NCBI GenBank assembly: GCA_013433145.1
Contig: CM024182.1
Span: forward strand, 4,450,501-4,514,500
Direction of reading: 5' to 3'
Origin: Ascaris suum
Taxonomy: Eukaryota > Nematoda > Chromadorea > Rhabditida > Ascarididae
Length of the DNA stretch: 64,000 nucleotides
Below are positions 1 through 11,900 of this stretch, one piece after another; positions within the stretch are counted from its first letter, which is position 1; every line of letters starts with the position of its first letter. The translations under genes were made by a program, and so were the position numbers. The notes under the pieces are model-generated. The model was not told where the DNA came from. It ran no database searches and saw only the letters and a program-made list of their open reading frames with translations.

Positions 1-214
1 TGCAGTCACGTATCATCTAGTTGATGGTTCCCTATTTGAAAGCAAGATTCAAAAAACCGCATTGACTGACTGATCATGCCGCAGAGCTACGATTATTTTG
101 ATACCCTTGAACCGGTTTAAAGTGCATTATTTTTAACACCGAAGTCGTGCTTTTGCGTTTGCCGTCTTTCGTCTCAAACATATCCACCGTGCGCATCTCA
201 TTTAGGTAGCTTGG

Positions 215-225
215 ATATTTTCAGT
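215..225 (+). promoter_or_regulatory. Splice or trans-splice acceptor of the bZIP leader
   Basis: The run ATATTTTCAG ends at 224 and is a strong nematode-type acceptor. Exon 225-315 follows, with its first ATG at 298. It may be a spliced-leader site or the end of a cis intron starting outside the window. Bases 1-214 show no supported gene. Confidence 0.5.
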
Positions 226-297
226 CCCGGTCGTTTAGTTGGATTGGTTCTCAAACGGCAAACAGCCTCTCCAAATCTTTTACGTGCATTTCTATTC

Positions 298-439
298 ATG
301 TCGAGAATGAATAATGTAAGATCCATAGGTGAAGCCATAACCGTGGAACTGTTCCTGTTGTTCCACCCAATGCATCGAATTTCTAACGAAAAATTTTCAG
401 GCGCACCAGCAACGAGTCTGTAACGTGCGGAGAAGATAA
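298..439 (+). promoter_or_regulatory. Upstream ORF overlapping the bZIP start codon
   Basis: In the spliced leader, an ATG at 298 (with a second in-frame ATG at 307) opens a short frame. It runs to the donor at 315|316 (GTAAGA), continues at 401 and stops at TAA 437-439, about 18 codons. The main ORF begins at an ATG made of 314-315 plus 401, in another frame, inside this upstream ORF. Vertebrate ATF4 has the same arrangement: its inhibitory uORF overlaps the main start and is bypassed when eIF2 is phosphorylated. The reading frames are seen directly; the regulatory role is inferred by analogy. Confidence 0.65.
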
Positions 440-3400
440 AACATTAACGTCTCTTAGCGATCAACCGAACTTTGCCATCGGTACTGGATCATTCGCCGAC
501 CAATTCTTCGGCATAGAAGGAGGAAGTCCACCGACTCGGAAGTCTTGCGAGGGCGATGTGAACGTCCCCGCCAAAAACCCATGGAGAGCGGAAGAAAGCT
601 CCTCTGCATGTCTCGTTGATGGATTATCGTGGATCGAAGAATGGATGGACATGAACGGAATCTTCGATCCAACCAACGACCTCATCTCCTTCGATATCGA
701 CCTACCGGAATGTCATCAATCGGTCTTGCATGATCAGGTTATTCCAGAAGTGAAGATAGCATCGACGGATGCGTCGACATTGTCCACGACTCACGATGAT
801 CAATTCGTTGTGCAGCAACGCTCATGTCCGGTTGGTTTTCGCGAATTAGACTCCATGGCAGTGTTGTGTTTTCTGCTTTTGTTTTCTTCTGAGTGATATG
901 GGTTCAAGTTCTGTGTGAGAAGAAACAACGTGAGACGCTGGTTGACTCTCGGAGGATGTTCCTCGCACTACTGAGGCAGTAAATAAGACCATGGAGCGTG
1001 AGGAATTTCTGGACAAAGTCAATGTTGGAGAGGAGACAACTGAGAATAGCTTTGACGCAGTTAGTTGGGGCTTTCTGAGCGGTTATTAGGCCGAAAACTA
1101 CTTGGAAATGCTGACATATATACTTGAAAAGCACATTCTGCCGTGGTTGAAGGAGATAGGAACATACCTGGGACAGGTAATTTGTAAGATATTGGCCAAG
1201 TTTTGGCCGTAGTAACTTCTTGGTATTATATCATTCGGTGTTATCTTTCCTGGTGTTGCTAAAAGCCGTATAAAGTCTTTGTTCCAGGCACTTGAGCCTC
1301 TTTCAAAAAATCCTTCACGTTCTCAATTTACAGGCTTCGGGATGCAACGAAATGCAGGAAGAGGCATCGCTTGAATGGGCCGTGGACGCGGAATATTCTC
1401 CAGCACTCGAAGCCATTTCTGCGGTGGGCGAGAAGCCGGCGATTGAGAAGTCGGTCACAAAAAGTTTCGTTCTTCGGCCAGTACCTGAGGTCGGAGCTAT
1501 TTCACACTTTTTAAGGGTTATGCACTTCGTCATTTGCTGAAAGCGCTGAGCAGGCGAGGACAATGAATTGCAAGGGGTATTCGGATAGCTTAATAAAGAA
1601 AATGATTGGTGCAATTGTATTGCATGATTACTATGCAGAATCCTTGCGCTGACCACAGTCGAGCGGCGGGTATCTTCGCAAGATGATTTTTTGTGTCTTG
1701 GAACCTGTTGGGCTTTTGCTTAGAATTTTACAAGAAGGTTTATCCCAAATTTCAACATACCTGTTTAAAAGTCTATCTCCTGCATCCTTTTCTGCTTTAT
1801 CAAAGCACGGGACCAGGTGGGTCATTGGATATCTGTTGAGAACTGAGCGCGGGTTTATGCCGCCACGTCTGATGCAATAAAAGAAGTTAATTGAAACAAA
1901 CATCTAGCGCCGGTGGAATTGTTCATAATTCTGCTGTGTGATGTCTAGACTTGTATGCAAAAAGAATAAACCGAGTTAATAAATGAGCAGAAAGTATCAA
2001 GTGAGTGCATCGTCGAATAAACCGCATCGACTGCAGGGATCCTTGCTGTTTGAATTGCCTTATGCCCTTTGTGGGGTTTTATGTGGGCAATTTAAAAATA
2101 GTTGCTCATTATTTTTAGGCTACCGCACGATTGATATCTCCGTTGCCACCCGGCGAGCACCGTCTTCGCTCGGCAAGGGTTGGTCTCTCTTTCGCGTCTT
2201 CCTTGGTAGAAAATGTGGTGCTGGAATGCTTAAAGTGGGCTATGTGTTTTATTGCCTCCTTTCTCCCCGATTTTCTGTTCCCAAATATTGCATTAACTGC
2301 AGGGGAGATTAGGGGAAGAAAGCAAGGTGAGTGTGGTACTGGATCGAGTCAAGCTGCCTGTTTGATATGCGCAGTTGCCAAGCACTCTTCACTCTACAAC
2401 AAAATTTCATAAGTATTGCAAAGACTGACAATAGTTGGATGCCAGGGAGTGATCCTGTGTACCTTGTCATCGGGTACTTAGACATGGGGATAGAAGGTTG
2501 TGAATGAAGACGAACTAGCGAGGTTGCGAGGACGTAGATGTCAAGTAGAATAGGATCGTAAAACTATCATCGCTTTTTTTTCTGGGATATTTTCGTTATA
2601 TTATCATATGCTAACGACTGGACCCTAAACGCAAGGAAGAAAACGGGAATATCTTGCCCGCCCGTATTTCCCGATCTTCTCGGAGCCGTTGATTATTTAT
2701 GGGAGCACATGTGGCTCACCCTAGATTTCGACTGTTTTGGACTGGTGTCATTCACATTGTCTTGTAAAGCTCAGAAATGCCATTCTACGCATGGCGCTTT
2801 GCCGCCGTGTTATTATAATGTGAATTTGTCACGTCCTCTTCCACAACTCTAGGTCGGAAGCCTGGCCTTGACACTTCCAACATATTAGTGCTACCACTGC
2901 TGAATCCCCTCATTTTTCTGGCCGTCGAAGAAATTTGAGTTCGATAGGAAAGCTGAAGTTTCAAGGCACGTTTGTTTTTGCTTCCTGTCATTAAATTTCG
3001 CAGTTGCAGGTGATCAAAGCTTCATATGCCGTTGACAGTGGTGTTGTTCAATCCAAAAACGGTACAGCCCCAATCGGTGTTTTGGGACGAGCAACGAGTG
3101 CTGTTACGGACCGAACACAACGTGAAGTAAACCATAAGATGAGTCGTAAATTCCCGACTAGTCCATTTATCAGCGAGAAAAAACGAGAGCAGAACAGATC
3201 GGCGGCTATCAGATACAGAGGTAAACCTTACCCAAACTTTATAAATCTGCTCTGGTCAGTGATCGTAGGGTGAGTTGAGAAGTGGTCCATTCCTAGACAC
3301 ACTGAAGGACAATTCGATGAAAGCACAGAGGTGAGTGTTAGTGGTGCGAATGGAAGAGCAAATATGAAGCCCAGTGTCCCTCACAGAAAGCTTTCGTATA

Positions 3401-3563
3401 TCTTTGTAAATTTGCAGATAGACGCCGTGAAGAAGCGAAGCGTAAAAAGGAGGAGCTACATGAGCTCGAGCTGCGCAATGTTGCTCTCAAAACACAGGTG
3501 TCAGGTTTGAGCAAGGAGATCGGCTATTTGAGAGGGATTCTCAACGAAATGCTCAGCTGTTGA
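314..3563 (+). CDS. atf-4: bZIP transcription factor, ATF4 / nematode ATF-4 (ATF-5) type
   Basis: Five exons join in phase: 225-315 (leader plus AT of the start), 401-830, 1334-1489, 3010-3220 and 3418-3563, giving about 314 residues. The C-terminus is a clear bZIP domain. The basic region contains EQNRSAAIRYR, the ATF4-type N-x-x-A-A-x-R-Y-R signature, and is split by the last intron. A zipper follows with leucines every seven residues (HEL, VAL, SGL, GYL), ending ILNEMLSC. The acidic N-terminal half holds the segment SWIEEWMDMNGIFD, fitting an activation domain. ATF4 proteins are nuclear and drive the integrated stress and amino-acid response. The model is longer than I recall for the C. 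elegans protein. Exon 3 could end at 1480 instead of 1489, and exon 4 could begin at 3004; all these choices keep phase 0. The family call is firm; the N-terminal model is inferred. Confidence 0.85.
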
Positions 3564-3727
3564 TTCGACTTGCCATATCAAGTCGATCGTTGCTGTCTCG
3601 TGTATCGCTTTCAGCCGTATGTTCAGTCGTTCCACTCGCTCTTTTTGTTTCCCTATTTTCTTATAATATCTTTACTGATTCCGTTTGATATTTCCTTCAG
3701 TCCTGGAGTTTTGTGAAATGTTATTGA

Positions 3728-3733
3728 AATAAA
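3728..3733 (+). terminator. Polyadenylation signal of the bZIP gene
   Basis: The hexamer AATAAA lies about 165 nt after the bZIP stop codon at 3561-3563, giving a 3' UTR length usual for nematodes. Confidence 0.6.
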
Positions 3734-3759
3734 TTCACCAAGGAGGAGAATGAGGATCG

Positions 3760-6700
3760 ATGTCCGTGAGGTGCAGTGGACGGCTTGTTTGTGTGCTCGC
3801 ATACTCTCAGTTTCTAGTTGCGTTCGTTTCGTTGACCTGCTTGACCGAAAAAGCAATTTTTCTGTAGAAGCAAACATTTTGAAGGAACGCGGAAATAGCG
3901 GAGCAAGTAAGAAGAGTACGGCCATTTCAAATATTTCGCGAGATGAAAATACCCAGCATGACAAAAATAGTATTGGCCATGACTTCGGAATTTCTCATCC
4001 CAGGTCACACTCATAGAGAAGGGGTGGTACATTTGAGGATTGTGACTGGGTCGTCCATTACCTCCCGATCTGCAGTATGCAGGTACTTCTGAGTGCTTTG
4101 AATTGTTATTCAATGTCCGTCAAGTATTTACTTTGCATATTGTACCGAAAATGACCAGGATCATTTAGTATTGTGTTCATTATCTTTTATCACCGGCAAG
4201 GTTTTAGAAATGCTTTTTCTTGAACTGTTAGTCTCATCAAGTCGTTTGTTATTCATGAGATTTCGTCAAGCTATTTGGAGAAAGCGGTGAGTACCAGTCG
4301 ATCGAATGCCTTCTATAGCAAGCGTTTGCTTCACAGTGGGCATAGTTGTATGCATACGCCGTTGTAAAGAATCATCCAATAGGAAGAGGGGAAGTTGAGG
4401 CGGCGAAATTGCGTTACTAGCTGATGTAATTTTCTTGCTGCATTGGACATCAGCACTGGTTTATGTGTGCTCCCTTTCTGGGGTGGTATCACCCAATTTT
4501 GTTTATGGCCGCTTTGTAAACACATTATAATAGAGTACCGATCGACGTTTGAATATAAGAATTGAACATTATTGGGCATTTGTGTCGTTGACTTATCGCT
4601 GTTTTAGAGTAAATAGGTTGCATTTTAATATTCTCTGTTGATTTGCGTGTATTGTCACGATGAGTGTCCACTCCTTAACTTATCTACTTCGCAGTGTCTT
4701 TTTCGTCGTATTTTTTGCTCGTAATGTTGGAATAGTCTTTAAGCTGTAATGTTTTTTTAGTGCGCATTGCTTTCGTTATATTAGAATAAGCCATATCCGC
4801 TTATTCCTCCACATTGTTTTTCGTGCATTTTATTTCCTCATTTATACCTGTACCGCGGGTACGATCTCCGCGTTTTTTTTTTTTTGTTTTCACTGTTGGG
4901 CAAATAACCAATATACCTACACCTCATTGGGCCCTATAAGTGCTTGTTAATAAAATATTCGCAATGATTGTGCATATTACGTGCATTGCAAAAAGCCTTT
5001 CCCATCGCGAGTGAGGGAAGCTTCTGTGGAACAGAAATGCCGATGAGGAGCATTTTTCTTGCTTCTTGTTCGTGTCATGCAGCTGTCCCGAAGACGTCTG
5101 CTTCCCGATTCTACGCATCGGAACTACATGGCGCTTCCTCGCCCTGGCAATATCGATATGGATCTATAGGGCGAGCACCTTAGTGAAATGGCGCTTCCAA
5201 AGCTGTTTAATGGTGTTCCATGATGAAGCGTGCATAAGTTTTTAGGACTCGTCGTGACCTGTTTTTGTTGCTTGTGTATCAGTGAAAGCGCGGGTCCGCG
5301 CAGAGCGTTGCTTCCCACTTGGAGCCTTGTCTTGAAAGTTCCTGCATTCAAGGTCCAACGCTTATTAAGACATTGGTGAGAGTTGTTTCTTAGAGAACAT
5401 ATGTGCACAAAATTCGGTCACCCTCGAAGTTGAATGCGGTCTTCGCGGCCTGTGTACCATAGCTTGAGCTATGCAACCCATGTCGTTTTTGATGTGTTAA
5501 AATAACTGGCACTTCTTCAATGAATACCCATCAGAGGAGCCTCAGATTTATGCAAAAATGTACCCTCGAGCATTTAATTCTTTATTCAAGTGGGCAGAAT
5601 AACACGCTTCACATGATTCTTCAAACCTCATTTCTGCTTGCAATAGCGAAATCATCTGCCTTCACTCCTCCTTCCCCTCGGGTAATCATGAGAGTGCAAA
5701 TCCACCCCATAAATCGGCCCGCCACTAGCAACATCTGGTCGTTTTCACACGGTACCTGACGGTGGTCGACGACCGATTTTCTTCAACACCCCCCTCCCCC
5801 CTCCCACCCCCTCCTTGTCCTGTTAATATAGAGATAATATTGCGAAGGACTGCTGAACAGGATTCCCGGTGATTTGTTAATCCGCGTCGAACGATTATGT
5901 ATATCATTTCGATGTCCGCTTTTGCGGATGCCAGATAGTGATCACCTGTCGCACGTTCCATTATTGCTACCTCCAACTTCACTGCTTGCGGGATGTCCAC
6001 TGCAACGAAACTTCGACATCCTCTCCAACAATTACCTGCGCCCGATATAAAAATTTCCATAGGCATATACACAGCTACTAAGCGCTTCTCTTCTAGTTTA
6101 ATGTACACTGCACTTCTTTTTATACATTTTACTAGAAGAAGAAATTAATGAACACAGTGTGAGAAGATACAAACGTTCAATGAAGGGGAACAAAGAGCAG
6201 CAAACGCTTATGCATCGATCCTTTATGGGATGGATCAGTCCCAATATCAAAACTCCTGTCGACCTTTGCCAGGTATAACATCCATCTTGTATCCAGAGTC
6301 CGAAGTATTATAACCAACTTCATAGCACAAACCAACAAATCAAATCCAAAGGATCAGTGTTTGTACAGCGCTCGTTAAAATCCACCTTCAACAAACCTAA
6401 AAATACAAGAGAAAAATGGACCAAAGAAAGAGAGGAGAAATAAAGAAAAACATTCATTGAGGAATAAACGAAACTGGTGATGATCATAGAAATATATACG
6501 ACATTCACATTATCTCAATTACACTAATTTTTAAGGTTTATTTCAAAATGGCTAATCGATTCATTTAAATATCTATAAAATTCGATATATTTGAATAGCG
6601 ATCGAATTTCGCACTATTATTTCCTCAGGTTTCAAAAACGCAAAGTGGAATATATTGCAACAGGATTGAATGACACCTATTTTTCTTCCTAAGAAGAATT

Positions 6701-8200
6701 TGAGCTGCTGTTAAATAGTTGGCCATATGGCAAAAACTTTAGCAAATTCTTCATTGCCTGTTCTTCATTGATTCACCAATATCGGTCTCGAGTGAATAAA
6801 ATGCGGATACCGGATCCGGACTGGATTCGAGTAAAAAGCGAATACCGGGCCCGGATTGGGTTTAATTGATACGCTAAGCGCAAAAACTATGCCGCCTGTC
6901 TAACTACCTTTTGAGGTGACTAGCGCGTCAACGAAGAATACTTTCGATGTCATTTCTGTACTGTTCTATGAACTTCTTTTGGCAAGGGGCTTACAATGTG
7001 CAATGGTGTATGACCCCTTTGTCTGTCTACCGACTTCGTTCAACTTGAAGACCACTGAAGTTGGAATTGGAAACATCGGTGAGTATAGTCTAATTCATAG
7101 ACAGGTCCTCTAAGCAAATTTTCCTGTTGGTTTGTTGCATTCTGAAAAGATTATTGGCGCTTAAATGCTCCTAAAAGCTTCCATTAAAAACGGTTTCACC
7201 GAGCACAATATGTCGCTGTCATCGAGGTCAGATTGCAAATGTCAAAAGCGCCGATATCACCGTCAAATTTCGGCATTGCGTATTTCCGTCTAGGCAGATG
7301 CCAAAAATACCGCTCATTTTATTTCTTCTGAAAGTAGTGTCTACTCCCGTTTCAGTGGAAAATAATCTCTTGTTTTCTCATTTACCGGATAATTGATGCG
7401 ATCAAGATTTCAAACGTCAATGAAACCATTATTTTCGGCACGTCCGAGGTCGAAAATACCCGGTGGTAAAATATGGCGGCGGTCGGAACACTGAAATTTT
7501 CGGTTTCGTTTCGACAACCAGGCACCTCGAAGAGCTAAAGTCAGGATTTGCCGGAAGCATTACAGGAGATCCTGGATAGTGTCTTGCAACCCATCCGATC
7601 AGAAAAGCGATTCCTTTGCAGATTTGCATTAGTGCTTATTCGACGATTGTGTAATAGTGCTGCTTCTTTCCTTCCTTTTTTTATTGACAGTTTATGATGT
7701 TGGTTGATGTCGCTGTTAGGTGTTATGTTTAGTATTATGTGGTTTTTTAACTTGGTTGTGCAATTGCGCAAATATTGCTGATCCTCTTCGTAACTAGAAG
7801 GGCGCGGTATATAGGGCAGACTTTTTAGGAAAGGATACACTCCTTGACAGCCTCTCCCAACAGTATATATATATTTGCATTGTTATATTTTGCTATTTAT
7901 TAACATCTAGGTACGTCTACGTCACTTACTCATCTTCCGCGACAAATCTTTGCCGTATGGTAGATGATTACCGCAAGGATTTGATGCTGTATGAGGCAGG
8001 TGCACCTCATAAGGGGCAATTTAACACTCTGCTCCCGCAGATAAGTCGTTCCACTTTGCTATAGCCAATATTTATGTATATCCCTTTGCCCTGCACGCTT
8101 TCCACATTCCACTCTATACCTCGAGATTAATCAAACATATTGTTGATATATGCTTTTATGTTCTTATATGCGTTTCTGTTGTGATGTTGAGCGTGAAAGC
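3760..8200. other. Intergenic region with no supported gene
   Basis: Between the bZIP polyadenylation signal and the GLYR1-like first exon I find no frame with convincing paired splice sites or family resemblance. It holds a C-rich pyrimidine run near 5789-5815. Base composition is closer to the flanking genes than to the AT-rich middle of the window. A promoter for the downstream gene may lie here but no element was recognised. Confidence 0.5.
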
Positions 8201-8225
8201 TATTTCAGTCTGTCAGCAATTGTCT
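8199..8225 (+). promoter_or_regulatory. Acceptor and short leader of the GLYR1-like gene
   Basis: GCTATTTCAG ends at 8208 and the start codon follows 17 nt later at 8226, with no earlier ATG between. This spacing suits spliced-leader trans-splicing. The exon ends in a strong donor (GTAAGT at 8267), and its leftover two bases complete a Trp codon with the next exon, as expected in a PWWP domain (QLCW|V). That fit decided the start. Confidence 0.6.
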
Positions 8226-8919
8226 ATGAGTGAGCAACCAGCTTTTGTCCGCAACCAACTTTGCTGGTAAGTTGAAGTATACGCCTTGCAACTTAGTTAC
8301 GTCCCATTCTTTAGCTTCTACTTGAAAAGTTATTCTCATCCATCCAACCAACTCTTATTTATGGCTCATTTTGTTTAAAGGTCTCCAACAATAATTCCTT
8401 TCCTTTTTTTAGCAAAGAAGTATTTCACATAAATAGTCCCCAATTAATCCTAAACAAACTATCAAAAATGAAAATAGAAAAATATTCCTTGAATTTTATT
8501 ATTTGTAGGTAAAGATATAGGTTCCCGCATTGTCAATAATTTCAGCAGTTCTCTAAAATTACAGTGGCATTTCAAAATTTACCTCATTTATTGTTGAATG
8601 ATTTCTAAATTCAGAACACTTTTGCAGAAATTCTTTGTACCAATTTAGAAGATTTAGGCACTCTCTAAATTTTGCAGTGATTCGATGAAATGGTTTTTAC
8701 AGAGCAGAATTACCGCCTTGAATTTTCCACACACGTAATTTGTTGAAACGGCTTTAAGGAATATTGTCGAATTGTGCCTCTCCGATGCATCGTTATTCTT
8801 GTTGCACTTCCGAGAATCATCTCTCAGTTATCGCATTCTTTTTTGTGTAAATAAAATTCTACAGCTCATACTTTTTGCAGTCATCCAGGTAGTCCAGGTA
8901 GTGCTTATTTCAGGGCAAC

Positions 8920-8990
<71 letters not shown>

Positions 8991-11900
8991 AATTCCGACT
9001 ATCGCAAGAATTTGAATAATGTTCATATAATTATCTAGAAGAAAAACTTTGATCTATGAATCGATTTGGGGAGTCATTTTATTATCAAATTCACCGGTTA
9101 CTCAACGTTAATTCAGCAGAGGCGACTCACCTCATGAGAAATTCTCGCTTATAATCCAGCAAATATAACGAATCAGGTCAAGTTTGACGAAGAAAAGTGA
9201 TCTGTTTGCATCTGAACTCTAACTACTTCAAGAGATTATCAAACAAGCAGCACGCTTATATTTCGTAGGGTTCGCACTGGCAGGACCAGTCGGTTCTATC
9301 CGGCCCGTGTCGTTGCTGATGAGGATCTAAATGCAAGGCAAATGTGGACCGGAAATCCTCCTTATTATTCGGTTATCTTCTTCGACACCAAAGACATTCA
9401 CGCCGGCTCCGCGTATGTTTTTCTTCCGATCTAGCCTTTTTATACTCGTTTCAGGTGGTCATTTTCAATGACTTGAAGGCTTAGGATGCTGTAGCAGTTG
9501 GAAACATTTCTGTCTCATATTTGGATATTAATCCCTTAGGTCCATATTGCTTCCCCACAAGGAAAATCTCATGGGCTGGACGATTCACGATCTAACATAT
9601 GCCGCATTTAACCAGACATTATTGACATGATTCCATCGAAACTTGTGGGAAAAAAGTACGCGGTGTCCATTTTGATGGTGCATGTGTGCGTTTTTATCGG
9701 TACAGAAGCCACTGACGCACGTAACTTCCCATTTTCTGTCCACCTTTTTCCCAAAAAATAACGCTAGGTAGGCTGTGCCTTGTTCTTGACCTATCATACT
9801 GTTAAGGTTATCCGAGCAGATCGGACGAAATAGGTCGGATTCATTTTTTTTTCGTTTAATACACCTTTCACTTATACTATTATTGTACTGTTATCGTCAG
9901 TCTTGTTTTCTTGCAGATTTTTCGGGTAGATAGCACTTGATGAAGAGAATTGAGCACGACCTGAATTTATACCTTTTAACTTTCATCGGAAAAACGAAAC
10001 AATTCTTGTGTGTGGGATTTGTTTCTTCCGACAGATTTTTGGGGACTTTCATACAGCAATGGATTGGTTCACTTCAGTTTTAGACAATCAAATATCTTTC
10101 CTGTATGACCTTCTGCTTTAGGCGTCGTGGATCTCTGTCGTGAATGCTGGCTAGAATATCGCCTTGATCTGAGGCCGTTTGGCTCGTATGTTCTATAAGT
10201 GCATCATTGCCTTTACCTTTCCTTGTAAATTCCGATGATATCATATTTCGTAGATTTCGTTTCTCAAATGGTATTGAGTAATTGCAGTTACCATGTGCGG
10301 TCTCTGCCGAATATTAAGGACTGGGCGAGGGGAATGAAGGAAGGTCTCAATAAGAAAGTTCCGGCGAGTGACGTTCTTAGAGCGCTTCAATTCCAGGAAG
10401 CGAATGCTGACATTGCCGAAAAGGTGGGCTAAATATTGACCGATGAGTATTTATCCTATTTGGAGATCGAAGCAATTTTCGGCGGTATTACTGAGTTGGC
10501 AACTACTTCAAGGTTACTGTATGATCTCGAATAATACGTCTTCCGGAGCGGCTCATTTGAGGCCATCGGCAGTCGTTTGAATTTAATTTGGACTTTTTTT
10601 GGTTGTTTTCTTGTAGTCGGTTTGTTTTAAAGACATTTCGTTTCCTCTTAAATGAATCTAACGTGATTTATAGCATGAAACGACCGTTGCAATGGATATA
10701 GACCAACAGCTAAAGCAGATTGAAGGTGCTTCTTCTTCATTTAAGCAACAATCTGAAGAAGGGTTGGTTTCCTCGGCGCAAATCAACGAAAATCTCACAG
10801 AAGTCGATCGCGATGTCTCATTACCTCCATCGAAAAAGCGAGTAAGTTTTAGCACCTGCCGTCTAGCAGTGTGCGATTGAAAGATCATGTAAGATCCTAT
10901 TCTAATTTTAGTTTGTTTCATAGATAGGTGAAGATAGAAAAGAAAAGTATCACAGAAAGTTTTGCTTTTCGGTTGTCTGTGAAGGTACCTTCATTTGTTC
11001 GTGAAAGCTGAGTAAATTTTTGCATCTTTTTTGAGAATTGTTTATTTTTGACGTTTATGAATCAATGTGGCACAATGCATTCAATACAACAACTAGTTTT
11101 TAGCCTTAATTATATCTTCAATATTAACGCCCATTAATTTATTACAATAGTTGAACTCGGAATATTTGACTTCATTCTGTACGTAAATTCCATGCTTGGT
11201 ATATTTCTCTTTTTTGATCTGTGCTGTATTGTACGCAAGTGTTTTCTCTTTTTATTCATTTCTGAACATTGCACACACTGGAACTCTGATTATCTCAACA
11301 ATTGATGTTGTGACGTTTTCAGAATCGAGGACGAGTATCCAGAAGTCCCAGAGCAATATTGTTGGTGGGGGGGGGGGGGTGGGTGGGATTCAAGAGTTGT
11401 AATATTAGGGACCGGGTTGACATAGAATGTTCCAAAAGAAATGGAAATCTCGAGAAAACGTATTTTGAGCCATTCGCGTAATCTCAACTTCTCTGTAATA
11501 CTAGGCCACATGCCGCACTGTATTTGGTCATCATTGCGCATGATTGTTGTGGGCCGTGATAACCGACTGAAATGTTTCAGAGAGCGTCGAGTGTTTCACG
11601 TGATCCACGAAAGCCGAGGCCGGAGAGCGTTGCATGTGATAAGGTTTATTCGATTTTAAACTCACTCCTGTTTTTTTACGTTTCCTTGTGCATCTTTCCT
11701 GTATGCATGAATATGACCCATAGAATTTACGACCACGATATTCACTGATGCTATTTAGAGATTCGAAATATATCATTTGGGAGAACCTAGCATATTTTTG
11801 CGTAGGTATCTGAGTCGAAAAAAATTATCCTTTCAGTTGCATGGCGCTTATGTCGTTCACTGTTAACGTGCGCTCGCAAATAAGCATTAAGGAAAGCATT

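Noticed and set aside
9455..9640. Acceptors at 9454 and 9539 as continuation of the PWWP exon
   Set aside because: Both lead to stop codons before any usable donor; joining 9412 to 10288 keeps phase and matches the PWWP fold.
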